Shown here: in pieces, positions 1 through 12,800 of the stretch
Position numbering within the stretch: the stretch's first letter is position 1
Layout of the letters: the number at the start of each line of letters is the position of its first letter
Source: DATFNV01 sp963827935
GTDB taxonomy: Bacteria; Planctomycetota; Planctomycetia; Gemmatales; Gemmataceae
Length of the DNA stretch: 64,000 bases
Reading direction: 5' to 3'
NCBI GenBank assembly: GCA_963827935.1
Contig: CAWHCN010000023.1
Span: forward strand, 186,001 to 250,000
Position numbers and translations under genes: made by a program
The notes under the pieces: model-generated
Told to the model about the DNA's origin: nothing
The model's database searches: none
Seen by the model: the letters and a program-made list of their open reading frames with translations, nothing else

Positions 1-1629
1 GAGCTTGGCCCTTGGGTCGGCTTCACTTTCCTTGGTGCCGCGAGCCCGCTTGAAAGTCTCGTCCTTCGTTCGACCCATCCTCCGCCGACCTTTTCTTCGC
101 CCGTCCCTCACCGTCGTTGGAGGTCCTCATGCCTCGGAAGAAGACACGCCAGCCCATCCCGCCGCCCCGCATCGTCCGGCCCTGTGCCGCCGCCATCGAA
201 CGTCGGCAGCGCCAGCCACGTCGTCGCCGTCGACCCCGCTTGCGATCCGCAGCCCGTGCGTAGCTTCGGCGTCTATACCGCCGACCTACAGACGCTGGCC
301 GAGTGGTTACGCCACTGCGGCGTCACGAGCGTCGTGCTCGAATCGACCGGCGTCTACTGGATGTGCTTATGCGACTTCCTGGAAAGCCAGGGCTTCGAAG
401 TGGTGGTGGTCGATCCACGCAGCCTGGCCCGCAACCTCAAGAAGAAGACCGACGTTTGCGATGCGGTCTGGCTGCAGCAGATGCACGCCTGTGGCCAGCT
501 CAAGAGCTGTTTTCGACCCGCGCACGAGGTGCTGGCGTTGCGGACGCTGTGGCGGCATCGCGAGCATCTGATCACCGAGGCAGCCAAGCTCTTGCAGATG
601 ATGCTCAAAGTGCTGGTCCAGATGAATGTTCATTTGGACCTGGCCGTGTCGAGCATCGCCGGCGTCACCGGCATGCGCATCCTGCGTGCCATCGCCCAGG
701 GGCAGCGTGACCCCCAGACGCTGGCGGCGATGCGCATCCCAGCTGCAAGAAGAGCCGCGAGGAGATTGCCAAGGCCCTGGAAGGGACCTGGGACACGGCC
801 CACCTGTTCGAGCTGAAACAACTGCTCAAGGCCTGGGACTTCTACCAGAATCAGCTCCATGTCTGTGACCGGGAGTACGCCAAGGCGGCCGGGCCGATGC
901 CGGACAAGACCCAGGGGCGTCCGTTGCCCGAGTCCCAGAAGGCCGCGCCCAAGAGTCGCAACCGCCCGACGGAGTTCGACGCCGACGCCTTGATCTTCCA
1001 GTTGACGGGCGTGCGTGTCACGGAAGTGGACGGTCTGGGCGCCAGCACGGTGCTGACGGTCTTGTCGGAGACAGGCCCGGACCTGGCGGCACGTTTCCCG
1101 ACGGACAAGCACTTCGCGGCCTGGACGACGCTGGCGCCGCGCAAGCACCAATCGGGCAAGCGGATCCGCTATCCCGCCCAGACGGCCAGCCGGGTGGCCA
1201 GGGCGTTTCGGCTGGCGGCGCGGTCCTTGCTCAGAAGTAAGAGCGTGCTGGGTAATTTCCTGCGCCGCCTGCGGGCCCGGCTGGGGATAGGCAGCGCCAT
1301 CAGGGCGACAGCCCACAAGCTGGCGAAGCTCTTCTATCGCCTCATCACGCGTGGGGAAGCGTATCGCCGTGAGAGCACGGCAGCCGAAGAAGTCAAGCAG
1401 CAGGAGCGTCAGGTCGAAGCGCTGCACGCGCAAGAGCGGGAGTTAGGGCTGCAAGTGGTGCCGATCTGAGCAGGGTCGGCGGGGCAACAGACGACGTTGG
1501 GGAAGTAGGCGAGGTCGATCTCAAGCCGAGCCGCTTGGGGCGGTGGCGTCGAAAATACACGCGCACCGTAAGATCGCTGCCCGAGCACGACACCTCTCGC
1601 CCGGGTAGCGGGGCCTTGTTCATTGAAAG
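1..1629 (+). mobile_element. IS110-family element, copy 1 (5' end outside window)
   Basis: This copy is nearly identical to the element at 1630-3403, with an offset of 1773-1774 bases. Its right end is placed at 1629, the last base shared with copy 2 before the flanks differ (both read cattgaaag, followed by ggctgat here and by catctcc at 3404). About 144 bases of its left end lie outside the window. Visible differences from copy 2 are a c/a change near 113, a missing base near 735, a c/g change near 954, a short divergent patch near 1413-1440 and an a/g change near 1558. The two copies abut with no intervening host DNA, so they form a tandem dimer. Confidence 0.85.
129..1469 (+). pseudogene. 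IS110-family transposase (bridge recombinase), copy 1, frameshifted
   Basis: This is a DEDD-type recombinase of the IS110 family, whose described members are guided to donor and target DNA by an element-encoded bridge RNA. The best start is the ATG at 129, with GGAGG at 119-123; it opens MPRKKTRQPIPPP. An extra base at about 199-200 breaks the frame inside the first catalytic motif (expected IDVGS). Downstream, the Glu motif VVLESTGVYW and the Asp motif KTDVCDAVW of the RuvC-like domain are intact. A missing base near 735 breaks the frame again, before the C-terminal Tnp20 domain, where APRKHQSGKR carries the expected serine. Two lesions make this copy inactive as written. GTG at 184 is an alternative start but would drop the first catalytic Asp. 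Confidence 0.85.
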
Positions 1630-1901
1630 GGCTGATGCCAGTCCCTGGCACACGTTCCGCTATGAACCTGACAGGCCGTCGGCTTTCCGTTCGCACTGCG
1701 CTTCTCTAGCTCTTCTTTGTGGCGGCGGAGTCGCGGTGGCCGCGTTTGATCTGGTGCCTCTGAGCCCGTGCTTGAGCTTGGCCCTTGGGTCGGCTTCACT
1801 TTCCTTGGTGCCGCGAGCCCGCTTGAAAGTCTCGTCCTTCGTTCGACCCATCCTCCGCCGACATTTTCTTCGCCCGTCCCTCACCGTCGTTGGAGGTCCT
1901 C
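1630..1901 (+). ncRNA. Candidate bridge-RNA region in the IS110 left end
   Basis: In the IS110 group, the guide (bridge) RNA is transcribed from the noncoding left end upstream of the recombinase, from a promoter completed when right and left ends are joined in the circle. This 272-base stretch is noncoding, is the right size and sits just upstream of the transposase ribosome-binding site. It begins with a perfect hairpin (tgccag-tcc-ctggca, 1636-1650) right at the junction. Because the copies are in tandem, this left end is joined to a right end, as in a circle; TTGAAA at 1623-1628 in the right tip could act as a -35, but no good -10 was found. I could not identify donor and target loops by eye. 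If the element belongs to the IS1111 group, the RNA would instead lie at 1470-1629. Confidence 0.4.
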
Positions 1902-3243
1902 ATGCCTCGGAAGAAGACACGCCAGCCCATCCCGCCGCCCCGCATCGTCCGGCCCTGTGCCGCCGCCATCGAACGTCGGCAGCGCCAGCCACGTCGTCGC
2001 CGTCGACCCCGCTTGCGATCCGCAGCCCGTGCGTAGCTTCGGCGTCTATACCGCCGACCTACAGACGCTGGCCGAGTGGTTACGCCACTGCGGCGTCACG
2101 AGCGTCGTGCTCGAATCGACCGGCGTCTACTGGATGTGCTTATGCGACTTCCTGGAAAGCCAGGGCTTCGAAGTGGTGGTGGTCGATCCACGCAGCCTGG
2201 CCCGCAACCTCAAGAAGAAGACCGACGTTTGCGATGCGGTCTGGCTGCAGCAGATGCACGCCTGTGGCCAGCTCAAGAGCTGTTTTCGACCCGCGCACGA
2301 GGTGCTGGCGTTGCGGACGCTGTGGCGGCATCGCGAGCATCTGATCACCGAGGCAGCCAAGCTCTTGCAGATGATGCTCAAAGTGCTGGTCCAGATGAAT
2401 GTTCATTTGGACCTGGCCGTGTCGAGCATCGCCGGCGTCACCGGCATGCGCATCCTGCGTGCCATCGCCCAGGGGCAGCGTGACCCCCAGACGCTGGCGG
2501 CGATGCGCGATCCCAGCTGCAAGAAGAGCCGCGAGGAGATTGCCAAGGCCCTGGAAGGGACCTGGGACACGGCCCACCTGTTCGAGCTGAAACAACTGCT
2601 CAAGGCCTGGGACTTCTACCAGAATCAGCTCCATGTCTGTGACCGGGAGTACGCCAAGGCGGCCGGGCCGATGCCGGACAAGACCCAGGGGCGTCCGTTG
2701 CCCGAGTCCCAGAAGGCCGCGCCGAAGAGTCGCAACCGCCCGACGGAGTTCGACGCCGACGCCTTGATCTTCCAGTTGACGGGCGTGCGTGTCACGGAAG
2801 TGGACGGTCTGGGCGCCAGCACGGTGCTGACGGTCTTGTCGGAGACAGGCCCGGACCTGGCGGCACGTTTCCCGACGGACAAGCACTTCGCGGCCTGGAC
2901 GACGCTGGCGCCGCGCAAGCACCAATCGGGCAAGCGGATCCGCTATCCCGCCCAGACGGCCAGCCGGGTGGCCAGGGCGTTTCGGCTGGCGGCGCGGTCC
3001 TTGCTCAGAAGTAAGAGCGTGCTGGGTAATTTCCTGCGCCGCCTGCGGGCCCGGCTGGGGATAGGCAGCGCCATCAGGGCGACAGCCCACAAGCTGGCGA
3101 AGCTCTTCTATCGCCTCATCACGCGTGGGGAAGCGTATCGCCGTGAGAGCACGGCAGCCGAAGAAGTCAAGCAGCAGGAGCGTCAGGTCAAAGCGCTGCA
3201 GCGCAAAGCGCGGGAGTTAGGGCTGCAAGTGGTGCCGATCTGA
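1902..3243 (+). CDS. IS110-family transposase (bridge recombinase), copy 2, one frameshift
   Basis: The start is the ATG at 1902 with GGAGG at 1892-1896. An extra A at 1972-1973 shifts the frame in the first catalytic motif; removing it restores AAIDVGSASHVV, the usual IS110 N-terminus with its first Asp. The rest is one open frame to TGA at 3241-3243, about 446 residues. It holds the RuvC-like DEDD motifs (VVLESTGVYW, KTDVCDAVW), a helical linker with FELKQLLKAWDFY, and the Tnp20 domain (VDGLGASTVL, APRKHQSGKRI) with its conserved serine. The same extra base occurs in copy 1. Without correction the open frame could start only at GTG 1957 and would lack the first catalytic Asp. The role is excision and insertion of the element guided by its bridge RNA (family knowledge). 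Confidence 0.85.
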
Positions 3244-3403
3244 GCAGGGTCGGCGGGGCAACAGACGACGTTGGGGAAGTAGGCGAGGTCGATCTCAAGC
3301 CGAGCCGCTTGGGGCGGTGGCGTCGAAAATACGCGCGCACCGTAAGATCGCTGCCCGAGCACGACACCTCTCGCCCGGGTAGCGGGGCCTTGTTCATTGA
3401 AAG

Positions 3404-6400
3404 CATCTCCGCCCCCGGTTGGACCAACAACGGCACCATCACGGCGACAGGCGCCACGCTGGATCTTTACGGCAACTGGACCAACACCGGCACCATCACC
3501 GCCGATGCAGCTTCGACGGTCGGCCTGGGCAGTCCCATCGCCGTCAACCCGACCGCCAGCGCCGCCGCCAGTTACGCCTGGATGAACACGGGCACGCTGA
3601 CCATCGCCAAGGGGGCCACGGTCTACCTGGGCGGCATCTTCACCACCGATGAATTCGAAAGCAACCTCCAGTCGTTCGGCGTTAGCATCGACCTGGCCGA
3701 TTACACCGTCTACGTGTCCGGCACGCTGGACAACAGCGCCGCCGACAACCCGGTCAGTGACGGCGTGCTGGCCCTCAACGCCGCGACCGGCCCGCTCAAC
3801 CTGTCGTCCAGCGGCGAAATCTACCAGGGTGCCATCACGACCAGCGGGAGCGACGCTCTCGTGGCCACCTCCTCGGGGAGACGCTCGACGGCGTGACGCT
3901 GGATGGCACCCTGGACATGACCGAGAACTATGGCGCCATCGTGACGGTCCAGGGTGGCCTGGTCCTCAACGGTACCATCGAGTTGGGCGGGGCCTCGGGG
4001 ACCGACAATTACGCCTACCTCGATTTCGGCAGCAACGACGACAATACGCCCCAGGCGATCAGCGGCACCGGCACCATCCAGTTCGGCCAGGACTACTTCG
4101 GGGACTCTCTCGAAAACAACAGCAACGACACGCTCACCATCGGGCCGAACATCACCATCCAGGGCGGCCTTTACAGCACCATATCGGGCGCTGGCCCGAT
4201 CGACTTCCAGGGCACCATCGACGACGCGGTCAACGGCGGCAGCTTGACCATCAATGCCCCTGGTTGGAGCAACAACGGCACCATCACGGCGACCGGCGCC
4301 ACCCTGGATCTTTACGGCAACTGGACCAACAACAGCAGCGGCACCATCACCGCCGATGCCGCTTCGACGGTCGGCCTGGGCAGTCCCATTGTCATCGATC
4401 CCACCTCCAGCAGTGCTGCCAGCTACGTCTGGACGAACATGGGCACGCTGACTATCGCCAACGGGGCCACAGTCTACCTGGGCGGCGTCTTCAGCACCGA
4501 CGCGTACGAGAGCAACTTCCAGTCGCTCGGCGTCAGCGTGGACCTCGCCCAGGACAATGTCTACCTGTCGGGGACACTGGACAACAGCGCCGCCGACAAC
4601 CCGACAAGCGGCGGCACGCTGGCCCTGAGCGCCGCCACCGGCCCGCTCTCCCTCGCCGGCGGCGAAATCTACCAGGGCGCCATCACGACCAGCGGCAGCG
4701 ACGCTCTCGTGGCTACCGCCTCGGGGGAACGCTCGATGGCGTGACGCTGGATGGCACGCTGGACATGACGCAGTCCTACGATGTCGCGGCGACGGTGCTC
4801 GGCGGCCTGGTCCTGAACGGCACCATCGAGCTGGGCGGAGCTTCAGGCACCTACACTTTCGGCTACCTCGATTTCGGCAGCAACGACGACAACACGCCCC
4901 AGGCGATCAGCGGCACGGGCACCATCCAGTTCGGCCAGGACTACTACGGGGACTCTCTCGAAAACAACAGCAACGACACGCTCACTATCGAGCCGAACAT
5001 CACCATCCAGGGCGGGCTCGACGGTACTATTTCGGGCGCTGGCCCGATCGACTTCCAGGGCACCATCGACGATGCGGCCAGTGGCGGCAGCTTGACCATC
5101 ACTGCCCCCGGTTGGAGCAACGGCGGCACCATCACGGCGACAGCGCCACCCTGGACCTTTACGGCGACTGGACCAACACCGGCACCATCACCGCCGATGC
5201 GGCCTCCACTATCGGTCTGGGCAGCACCATTGCCATCGATCCCACCTCCAGCGGCGCTGCCGGCTACGTCTGGACGAACACGGGCACGCTGACCATTGCC
5301 GACGGGGCCACGGTCTACCTGGGCGGCGTCTTTACCACCGACGACTTCCTCGACAACTTCCAGCAACTCGGCGTCTCGGTCACGCTCGCCCAGGACAATG
5401 TCTACCTGTCGGGGACACTGGACAACAGCGCCGCCGACAACCCGACAAGCGGCGGCACGCTGGCCCTGAGCGCCGCCACCGGCCCGCTCTCCCTCGCCGG
5501 CGGCGAAATCTACCAGGGGACCATCACCACCAGCGGCAGCGACGCTCTCGTGGCTACCTCCTCGGGGGGAACGCTCGACGGCGTGACGCTGGACGGCACC
5601 CTGGACATGACCCAGATCGAGGACGCCAGCGCTACGGTCCAGGGCGGCCTGGTCCTAAACGGCACCATCGAGTTGGGCGGAGCCTCGGGGACCTACAATT
5701 ACGCCTACCTCGATTTCGGCGACTCCTATGACGACACCCCCCAGGCGATCAGCGGCACGGGCACCATCCAATTCGGCCAGGACTACTACGGGGACTCTCT
5801 CGAAAACGAGAGTAACGATGCGCTTACCATCGGGTCGAACATCACCATACAGGGCGGCCTTTACAGCACTATTTCGGGCAATGGCCCGATCGACTTCCAG
5901 GGACCCATCGACGACGCGGTCAACGGCGGCAGCTTGACCATCAATGCCCCCGGTTGGAGCAGCGAGGGCACCATCAAGGCGACAGGCGCCACCCTGGACC
6001 TGGACAGCAATTGGACCAACACCGGCATCATCACAGCGACCGCCGCCACCCTGGATCTCTATGGCAACTGGACCAACAAGGGCACCATCACCGCCGATGC
6101 CGCCTCCACGATTGGGCTCGGCAGCACCATTGCCATCACCCCCGGCTCCAGCGGCGCAGCTAGCTACGTCTGGACAAACTCCGGCTCAATTACCATCGCC
6201 AACAGCGCCAGCGTGGACCTCGGCGGCGTCTTTACCACCGACGACTTCCTCGACAACTTCCAGCAGCTAGGCGTCTCGGTCACGCTCGCCCAGGACACGG
6301 TCTATCTGACCGGCACGCTGGACAGCAGCGCCGCCGACAACCCGACCAGCGGCGGCGTCCTGGCCCTGAGTGCCGCGACCGGCCCGCTCAACCTGGCCGG

Positions 6401-6800
6401 CGGCGAAATCTATCAGGGGACCATCACCACCACGGGCAGCGATGACCTGCTCGCCACCGGCTATTCCAATGCCACTTACGGCGGCACGCTCGACGCTGTG
6501 ACGCTCGACGGCGTCCTGGATATGACCCAGGCCGAGGGCGCGACGGTGACGGTTCTCGACGGCTTGGTCCTCAACGGCACCATCGAGCTGGGCGGGGCCT
6601 CGGGGAGCTACAATTACGCCTACCTCGACTTCGGCAACTATTCCACCACTCCCCAAACCATCAGCGGCACCGGCACCATCCAGTTCGGCCAGAACTACTA
6701 CACCAGTGTTCTCGAGAACGACAATGAGGCCACGCTCACCATCGGGCCGAACATTACCATCCAGGGTGGGCTGAACAGCGAGATCGATGGGTACAATGGC
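3404..6800 (+). repeat. Four tandem ~845-bp (about 282-residue) beta repeats
   Basis: The anchor ggttgga recurs at about 3417, 4262, 5110 and 5952, giving periods of 845, 848 and 842 bases. Each unit reads through NGTITATGATLDLYGNW, TLDNSAADNP, GGEIYQGTITTSGSD and ISGTGTIQFGQDYYG, an autotransporter-like beta-helix pattern. The fourth unit diverges after about 6780. One-base losses occur near 3877, 4725 and 5142; the first two are in the same G-rich site (six G at 5564-5569 in the intact unit). After three losses the original frame is regained. Corrected unit lengths are 282, 283 and 281 codons. Confidence 0.85.
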
Positions 6801-9800
6801 TCAATTGTCAACGAGGGCACGATCAACGAGAACGCCAGCGGCGGCACGCTCTCTATCTACGGGTCCTTCACCAACGCCGGCACCGTGGCGGTCGGCCCAG
6901 GGGCCACGCTCGATACCCCCTACGGCAACTACGTCCAGTCGAGCGGCACCACCACGGTGGACGGCACACTCCAGGCCGACACGCTCTCCCTCAACGGCGG
7001 CGTGCTCGCGGGCATCGGCACCATCCAGGCCAACGTCATCAATGCCGCCACGATCGACCCCGGCACGGCAAGCATCGGCACGCTGACCGTCTCCGGCAAC
7101 TATACCCAAACCTCGGCCGGGGCGCTGGACATCGGCCTGACCGGTACGTCAACCGGCCTGCCCTCCTCCATCAACCTGTCCACCGGACTCGATGCTTCCA
7201 ATGACCTGATTACCTCGAACGGCAGCAGCGACGGGACCTGGACGGTGAACGAGCAGGACGGGACCACGGCCGCGGCTGAGGTGGTCACGTCCGACGGTGC
7301 GGACTGGTACGACGGCTGGGACGCGGACGGCCCGAATTCCGATTGGATCGCCCGCAACGCCAACATCACCGACAATGGGCCGGCGCCGTACACCTTCTCC
7401 CGCACCTTCGATTTGACGGGGTACAACCTGGCCCTCGCGTCGATCTCCGGGGCCTGGGCCGTCGACGACGGGGGCGTCCTGGCATTGAACGGGCACGAGA
7501 TCGCCTCGCTCAGTCCCGGGTACTGGGGCTCGCTCAGCAGTTTTTCCGTTCCCGAGGGGAGTTCGTGGCTGAACGCAGGGATCAACACGCTCAGCATCAC
7601 GATCACCGACAGCGACGATTACCTGGAGGCGGTGCGGCTCGAAGGGAGCGTGACCGAGAATGCCGCCGGCACCGGGCAGCTCGCCGTCACCGGCACCGCC
7701 ACGCTCAACGGCACCCTCAACGTAGCGCTGGTTGACAACTTCACACCCACCGCGAACCAGCAGTTCGTGGTGTTGAGCTTCAACCAGGTTTCAGGCAACT
7801 TTGCCAGCACCAGCGGCATCAACCCCGCCGCGGACGGGGTGTTCCTCGTCCCGACCTTCACCAGCAGCAACTTGACGCTGGCCGCGGCGCTGCCCACGCT
7901 GGCCGTCACGACGCAGGTCCCGTCCTCGGCTATCGAGGGGACCAGTTTTCAAGTTTCCTGGACCGTGACCAACCAGGGTACTGTCCCCGCGACCGTTCCC
8001 TGGACCGACATTGCCTACCTGAGCACGGAAGCGGTGCTCGACAACACGGCCATGCCGTTGCAATGCGTCGCGGAACCACCTCAGTCGCCGCTCGAACCAC
8101 AAGCCAGTTACACGAGCAACGTCTCGGTAACCGTGCCGGGCGACCTCCCCCCGGGGAGCTATTACCTGCTGTTCGCGATCGACGCCAACGGCGCCCAGGC
8201 GGTGACTGATCCCGCCAACCTGTTCGTGCCCGTTCCGATCACCGTGACGGCCGCGGACCTGGCCGTCTCGTCGGCGACCGCCCCGGCGTCGGCCACCCTG
8301 GGCGATTCCGTCGTGGTATCGTGGACCGTCGTGAACACCGGCAACGCGCCGGCCGGCAGCACCTGGCAGGACGCCGTCTACCTGAGCGGTACCGACACCC
8401 TGACCGCCGCGGCCAGGCTGCTCAATACCTTCGCCGCGCCGCCCACCAGTCCGCTGGCCGCCCAGATCAGTTACACGCTCAATGAGAACGTCACCATTCC
8501 TACGGGGGCTGCTGCCGGCGCCCAGTACTTGCTGTTCGTGGCCAACAGCAATGGCGGCCAGGTGGTCAGCAGCTCCGCCGACGCGGTCTACCCCGTGCCA
8601 ATCACGCTGTACGCCCCTCAGCTGACGGTGCAGTCCTTCAGTGCGCCGTCCAGCGGTGTGTTCGGCCAGTCGGCCTCGGTTTCCTGGACAGTGGCCAACA
8701 CGGGCGCCCTTCCCTTGGACCAGACCTGGAGCGATCTGATCTACTTCTCGAGCAATTCCACTCTGGATAGCTCCGCCACGCTCCTCGATACTGTGCCGGC
8801 TTCCGATGTCATCCCCCTGGCCGCTGGCGCATCCTACACGCGGCAGGTTTCTGTCGCCCTTCCACCCCTCACTACATCGTCGGCCAACGGCACTTATTAC
8901 CTGTTCCTGGTGGCCGACGGCAACGATCAGCTGGCGATCCCCGACCGCCCTGTGACGATGGCCTCGCAGGCCATCGCCCTGACGGCGATCCCGGCCGGCC
9001 AGGTGAGCATTGTCCTCGACCCCGCCAGTGACTCCGGCGTCAAGGGCGACAACCTCACCAACGTCACGACGCCGACTTTCGACGTGACTGTCAACGAGGC
9101 CGGCGCAATCCTGGTCGATTTCAAGAGCGACGGTACTGCCACAGCCACGCAGAGCGTCAACGCCGCCGGCACCTACCAGTTCACGGCCCCCACCCTGGCG
9201 AACGGTACTTACACCACCACGGCCACCTTCACCCCGACCGCCGGCAGCGCGGTCACGGCACAGGTGACCGTCACGATCGACACCACGCCGCCGACCGTCA
9301 CCTCAGTCTCGCCGTCGGGGATCGTCGCCACCGACATTTCGAGCCTGGCCGTCGCCTTCGACAAGGCCATTGATCCCACCACTTTCACAAGCGGCCAGGT
9401 GACCATCAGCGGGCCGGGCGGTACGATCGCGACCTCCTCGATCACCGTCATCGAACAAGATGCCGAAGACTTCACGGTCGGCTTCCCACAGACGACCCAG
9501 GACGGTGCCTACAACGTCACTCTGGGCACCGGCATAACCGACATCTCCGACAACGCCCTGGCGTCGCCGTTCCAGTCCTCGTTCACCATCGATACGACAC
9601 CGCCGCAGGTCACGGCCGTCATGCCCACGGGCACCGTCAACGCCGTGGTCAGTGACGTCGATGTCACCTTCACCAAGGCGATGAAGGCGAGCACGCTGAA
9701 CGGCACAAACATCAAGCTAACCGGCCCCGACGGCGCCGTGACGGTCGGGCAAGGATACCTGCTCAGCGGCGACACTTATCGCATCCCATTCGCCACCCAG

Positions 9801-12800
9801 CGGGCCAACGGCACCTACACGCTCACCGTTGGCGCGGGAGTCGAGGATTCCGCCGGCCTCCAACTCGGAGGCAGCGGCGACGCGACGACGTTCAGCCTGT
9901 CCTTGCCCGACCTGGTCGTTACCTCAGTGACGCCCTCACAGGATTCCGCCCAGTTCGGCGACACGCTCGACGTGAGCTGGAACGTCGCCAATAACGGCAC
10001 CGCCAGCGCGACGGGGCCGTGGACCGACAACGTCTACCTGTCCCCGACGCCGACGCTCGGCACCGGCGCCGTCTACCTGAATTCGTTCACCGCCGAGGGC
10101 TCGGCCAGCCTCGCGCCAGGCGACAGCTACGTCGGTCAGGCGAGCGTGCAGCTGCCGTTGAGCGCGTCATCGACGGCAGGCACCTACTACCTGGTCGTCG
10201 TAGCCGACGCCGGCGGCGTCGTCAACGAGTCGGACCTGACCACGCAGACCAACAGCGCGCCGATCAACCTGAGCGTGCCGCCGCCGCCGGACCTAAGCAC
10301 GTCAATGGTGACGACGTCGCTGACGGCGGGGCAACCGGGCCAAGCGGAGACGGTGACGTGGGAGGTCCAAAACGTCGGCGGGTCGCCGGCCACTGGCTCC
10401 TGGACGGACGACGTGTACCTGTCGCCGGACGGCACCATCGCCAACGCCACGCTGCTCGGCTCCGTGCCCTACAGCAGCGGCCTAGCGGTCAACGGGTCCT
10501 ATGTGGGGACGCTGACGGCCACGCTGCCAAGCAGTCTTGCCGACGGCACTTACCAGGTCATCGTCGTGGCCGACGCCGGGGACGCCGTCACCACCGACCC
10601 CAACCGGGCCAACAACCAGAGCAACGCCCCCGACACGCTCACGCTCGGCCATGTGGATCTCGTGCCGGCGATTACCTCGGCTCCCTTAGCCATCACGTCA
10701 GGCACCACGCTGAACGTGCAGTGGACCACGACCGATGCTGGCACGGCGCCGACCCTGGCGAGCTGGGTAGATCGCGCCTACCTCTCGACCACGGCCACGG
10801 TAACCAGCAATTCGCTGTTGCTTGGCGAAGTTGCGGAAGCGGGACCGTTGACTCCCGGCCAGAGCGCAACCGCGTCGGCCAGCGCCACCATGCCGCTCGG
10901 CGACAGCGGCCCTTACTATGTCATTGTCGTCGCCGACGCAAGCGAGCAGCTGCATCGAGCCGAATGGCACGCCCAACAGCACCAGCCAAGCAGTGCAGAT
11001 CACGCCTGGCTCCCTACGCCGACCTGGCCGTCAGCAACGTCACCGCCCCGGCGCAGACCATCGGCGACCCTGCTTACCCGACCATCTCCTGGACGGTAAC
11101 GAACGTCGGCACCGGCGTTGGCCAGACGACCACCTGGACCGACGAGGTGATCGCCTCGCCGAGCAACAACGTCAACGACTCTGGGGCGATCGTGCTGGCC
11201 AGCTACACGCACACCGGGGGGCTGGCAGTCGGACAGTTCTACACGCAAACGCAAGCCATTCAGATGCCGCCGGCCTTCAGCGGCCGCTATCACCTGTTCG
11301 TCGAGACCGATGCGGACGATGTCGTCTTTGAAAACGGCTCCAAGGCCAACAACGTCGGCGAGGCGCCGGGCAACTTCGACGTGATGCCGATACCCTATGC
11401 CGACCTGCAAGTGTCTCAACGATCACGGTGCCGCAGCCGGCCTTGAGCGGCCAGGCGGTCAACGTGACTTGGACGGTGACCAACCACGGCATCGGCCTGA
11501 CCAGCATGCCGAATGGGAAGACGACCTGGCCCTGGCCAGCGACCCGGCCGGCACCAACATCATCGAGGACTACGGAGATATTCGATCACCTGGGCCCGCT
11601 CGCGCCCTGGGGAAGCTACACACGAAACGTGCCCGTGACTCTGCCCAACGGCCTCAGCGGCACCTACTACTTCGTCGTCACGGCGGCGGCAGAACAACGC
11701 GCCTTCGAGTTCATCTACGGCAACGGCACCGACAACGTCACGGTCTCGTCGCCCTTCACGATCAACCTGACGCCGCCGCCCGATCTCGACCGTCACCACT
11801 GTTCGAGCGCCCCGACCACAGCCGAGGAGGGCAGCACGATCGAGGTGGGCTGGACGGTGCAGAACGTCGGTCCCGGCGACGCCAACGGGACCTGGCAGGA
11901 CGAGGTCGTGTTGCAGCAGGTCGGCCAGCCCGACACGCGTACCTGGTGCTGGGCACTTTCGACAATTTCAGCGGCGCTGGCGTCCGGCAAGTCGTACAGC
12001 CGCACCGAAGCGGTGCAGCTGCCCGCCCACATCAGCGGCTTGTACAACGTCGAGGTCATCGCCAACTACCGACGGCAGCTTGTTCGAGAATGGGGCGACC
12101 GCCAACAACACCGGCATCGCCAGTCCAGCCGTCTGACCGTCACGGTCATGCCGCGGCCCGACCTTCAGGTGTCCGCATCGACGTTCCCAGCACAGTGAAC
12201 GCCGGCGGCGACGCTGTCGGTCACCTACACAATCATCAACCAGGGCAGCGCTCCGACGACCAACAACTGGGACGACAAGGTCTACCTGTCGCTGACGCCC
12301 TACATCACGGACGACTCGATCCTGATCCAGCAGCTACCCAACCAGGCGGCGCTTGCTGCCGGGCGACCAATACCAGCGACGACGACCACCCCGGTGGTCG
12401 TGCCGCACCGATACGCCGGGCAGGTCTACGTCATCGTGGAGGCCGACGCCAACCACCAGGTGGACCAGTGGCCCAACGGCAACGACGACATCGAGTATCA
12501 GCCGGTCTACGTCAACCCGCTGCCGCTGCCCGACCTGGTGCTGAGCAACGTCGTCGCCCCGACCCAGGTCATCGCCGGCAGCACGTTCAACTGTCAGCTA
12601 CACGGTCACCAACCTGGGCAGCGGCCCGACCCTGGTGGATAACTGGACCGACTCGGTCTGGCTGAGCGTGCGACAAGACGCGGCCGATCCCGGCCAAGGG
12701 CGACATCCTCCTGACCCAGGTCACACATCACCGGCGGCTCTGGCCGCTCAAGGGCGGCTACGACCAGACCATCAGCGTCACCCTGCCCGCGACCTTGACT

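Larger units (their letters stand above)
1630..3403 (+). mobile_element. IS110-family element, copy 2 (complete, 1774 bp)
   Basis: The left boundary is the junction with copy 1 at 1629/1630. The right boundary at 3403 is where similarity to copy 1 ends and the giant surface-protein gene begins (catctccgcccccggttgg). There are no terminal inverted repeats and no clear target duplication, as is usual for IS110. About 272 bases precede the transposase ATG and 160 follow its stop. The sequence to the right matches the interior of the 845-bp repeat downstream (compare 4246-4270 and 5095-5119), so the element landed inside a repeat unit of that gene. The exact ends are uncertain by a few bases because the IS110 core dinucleotide is shared with the target. 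Confidence 0.85.

Noticed and set aside
630..3090. Long minus-strand frames within the IS110 copies (up to 316 codons)
   Set aside because: They mirror the transposase codons in GC-rich DNA, have no ribosome-binding site, and their text is Arg/Gly-rich without domains.
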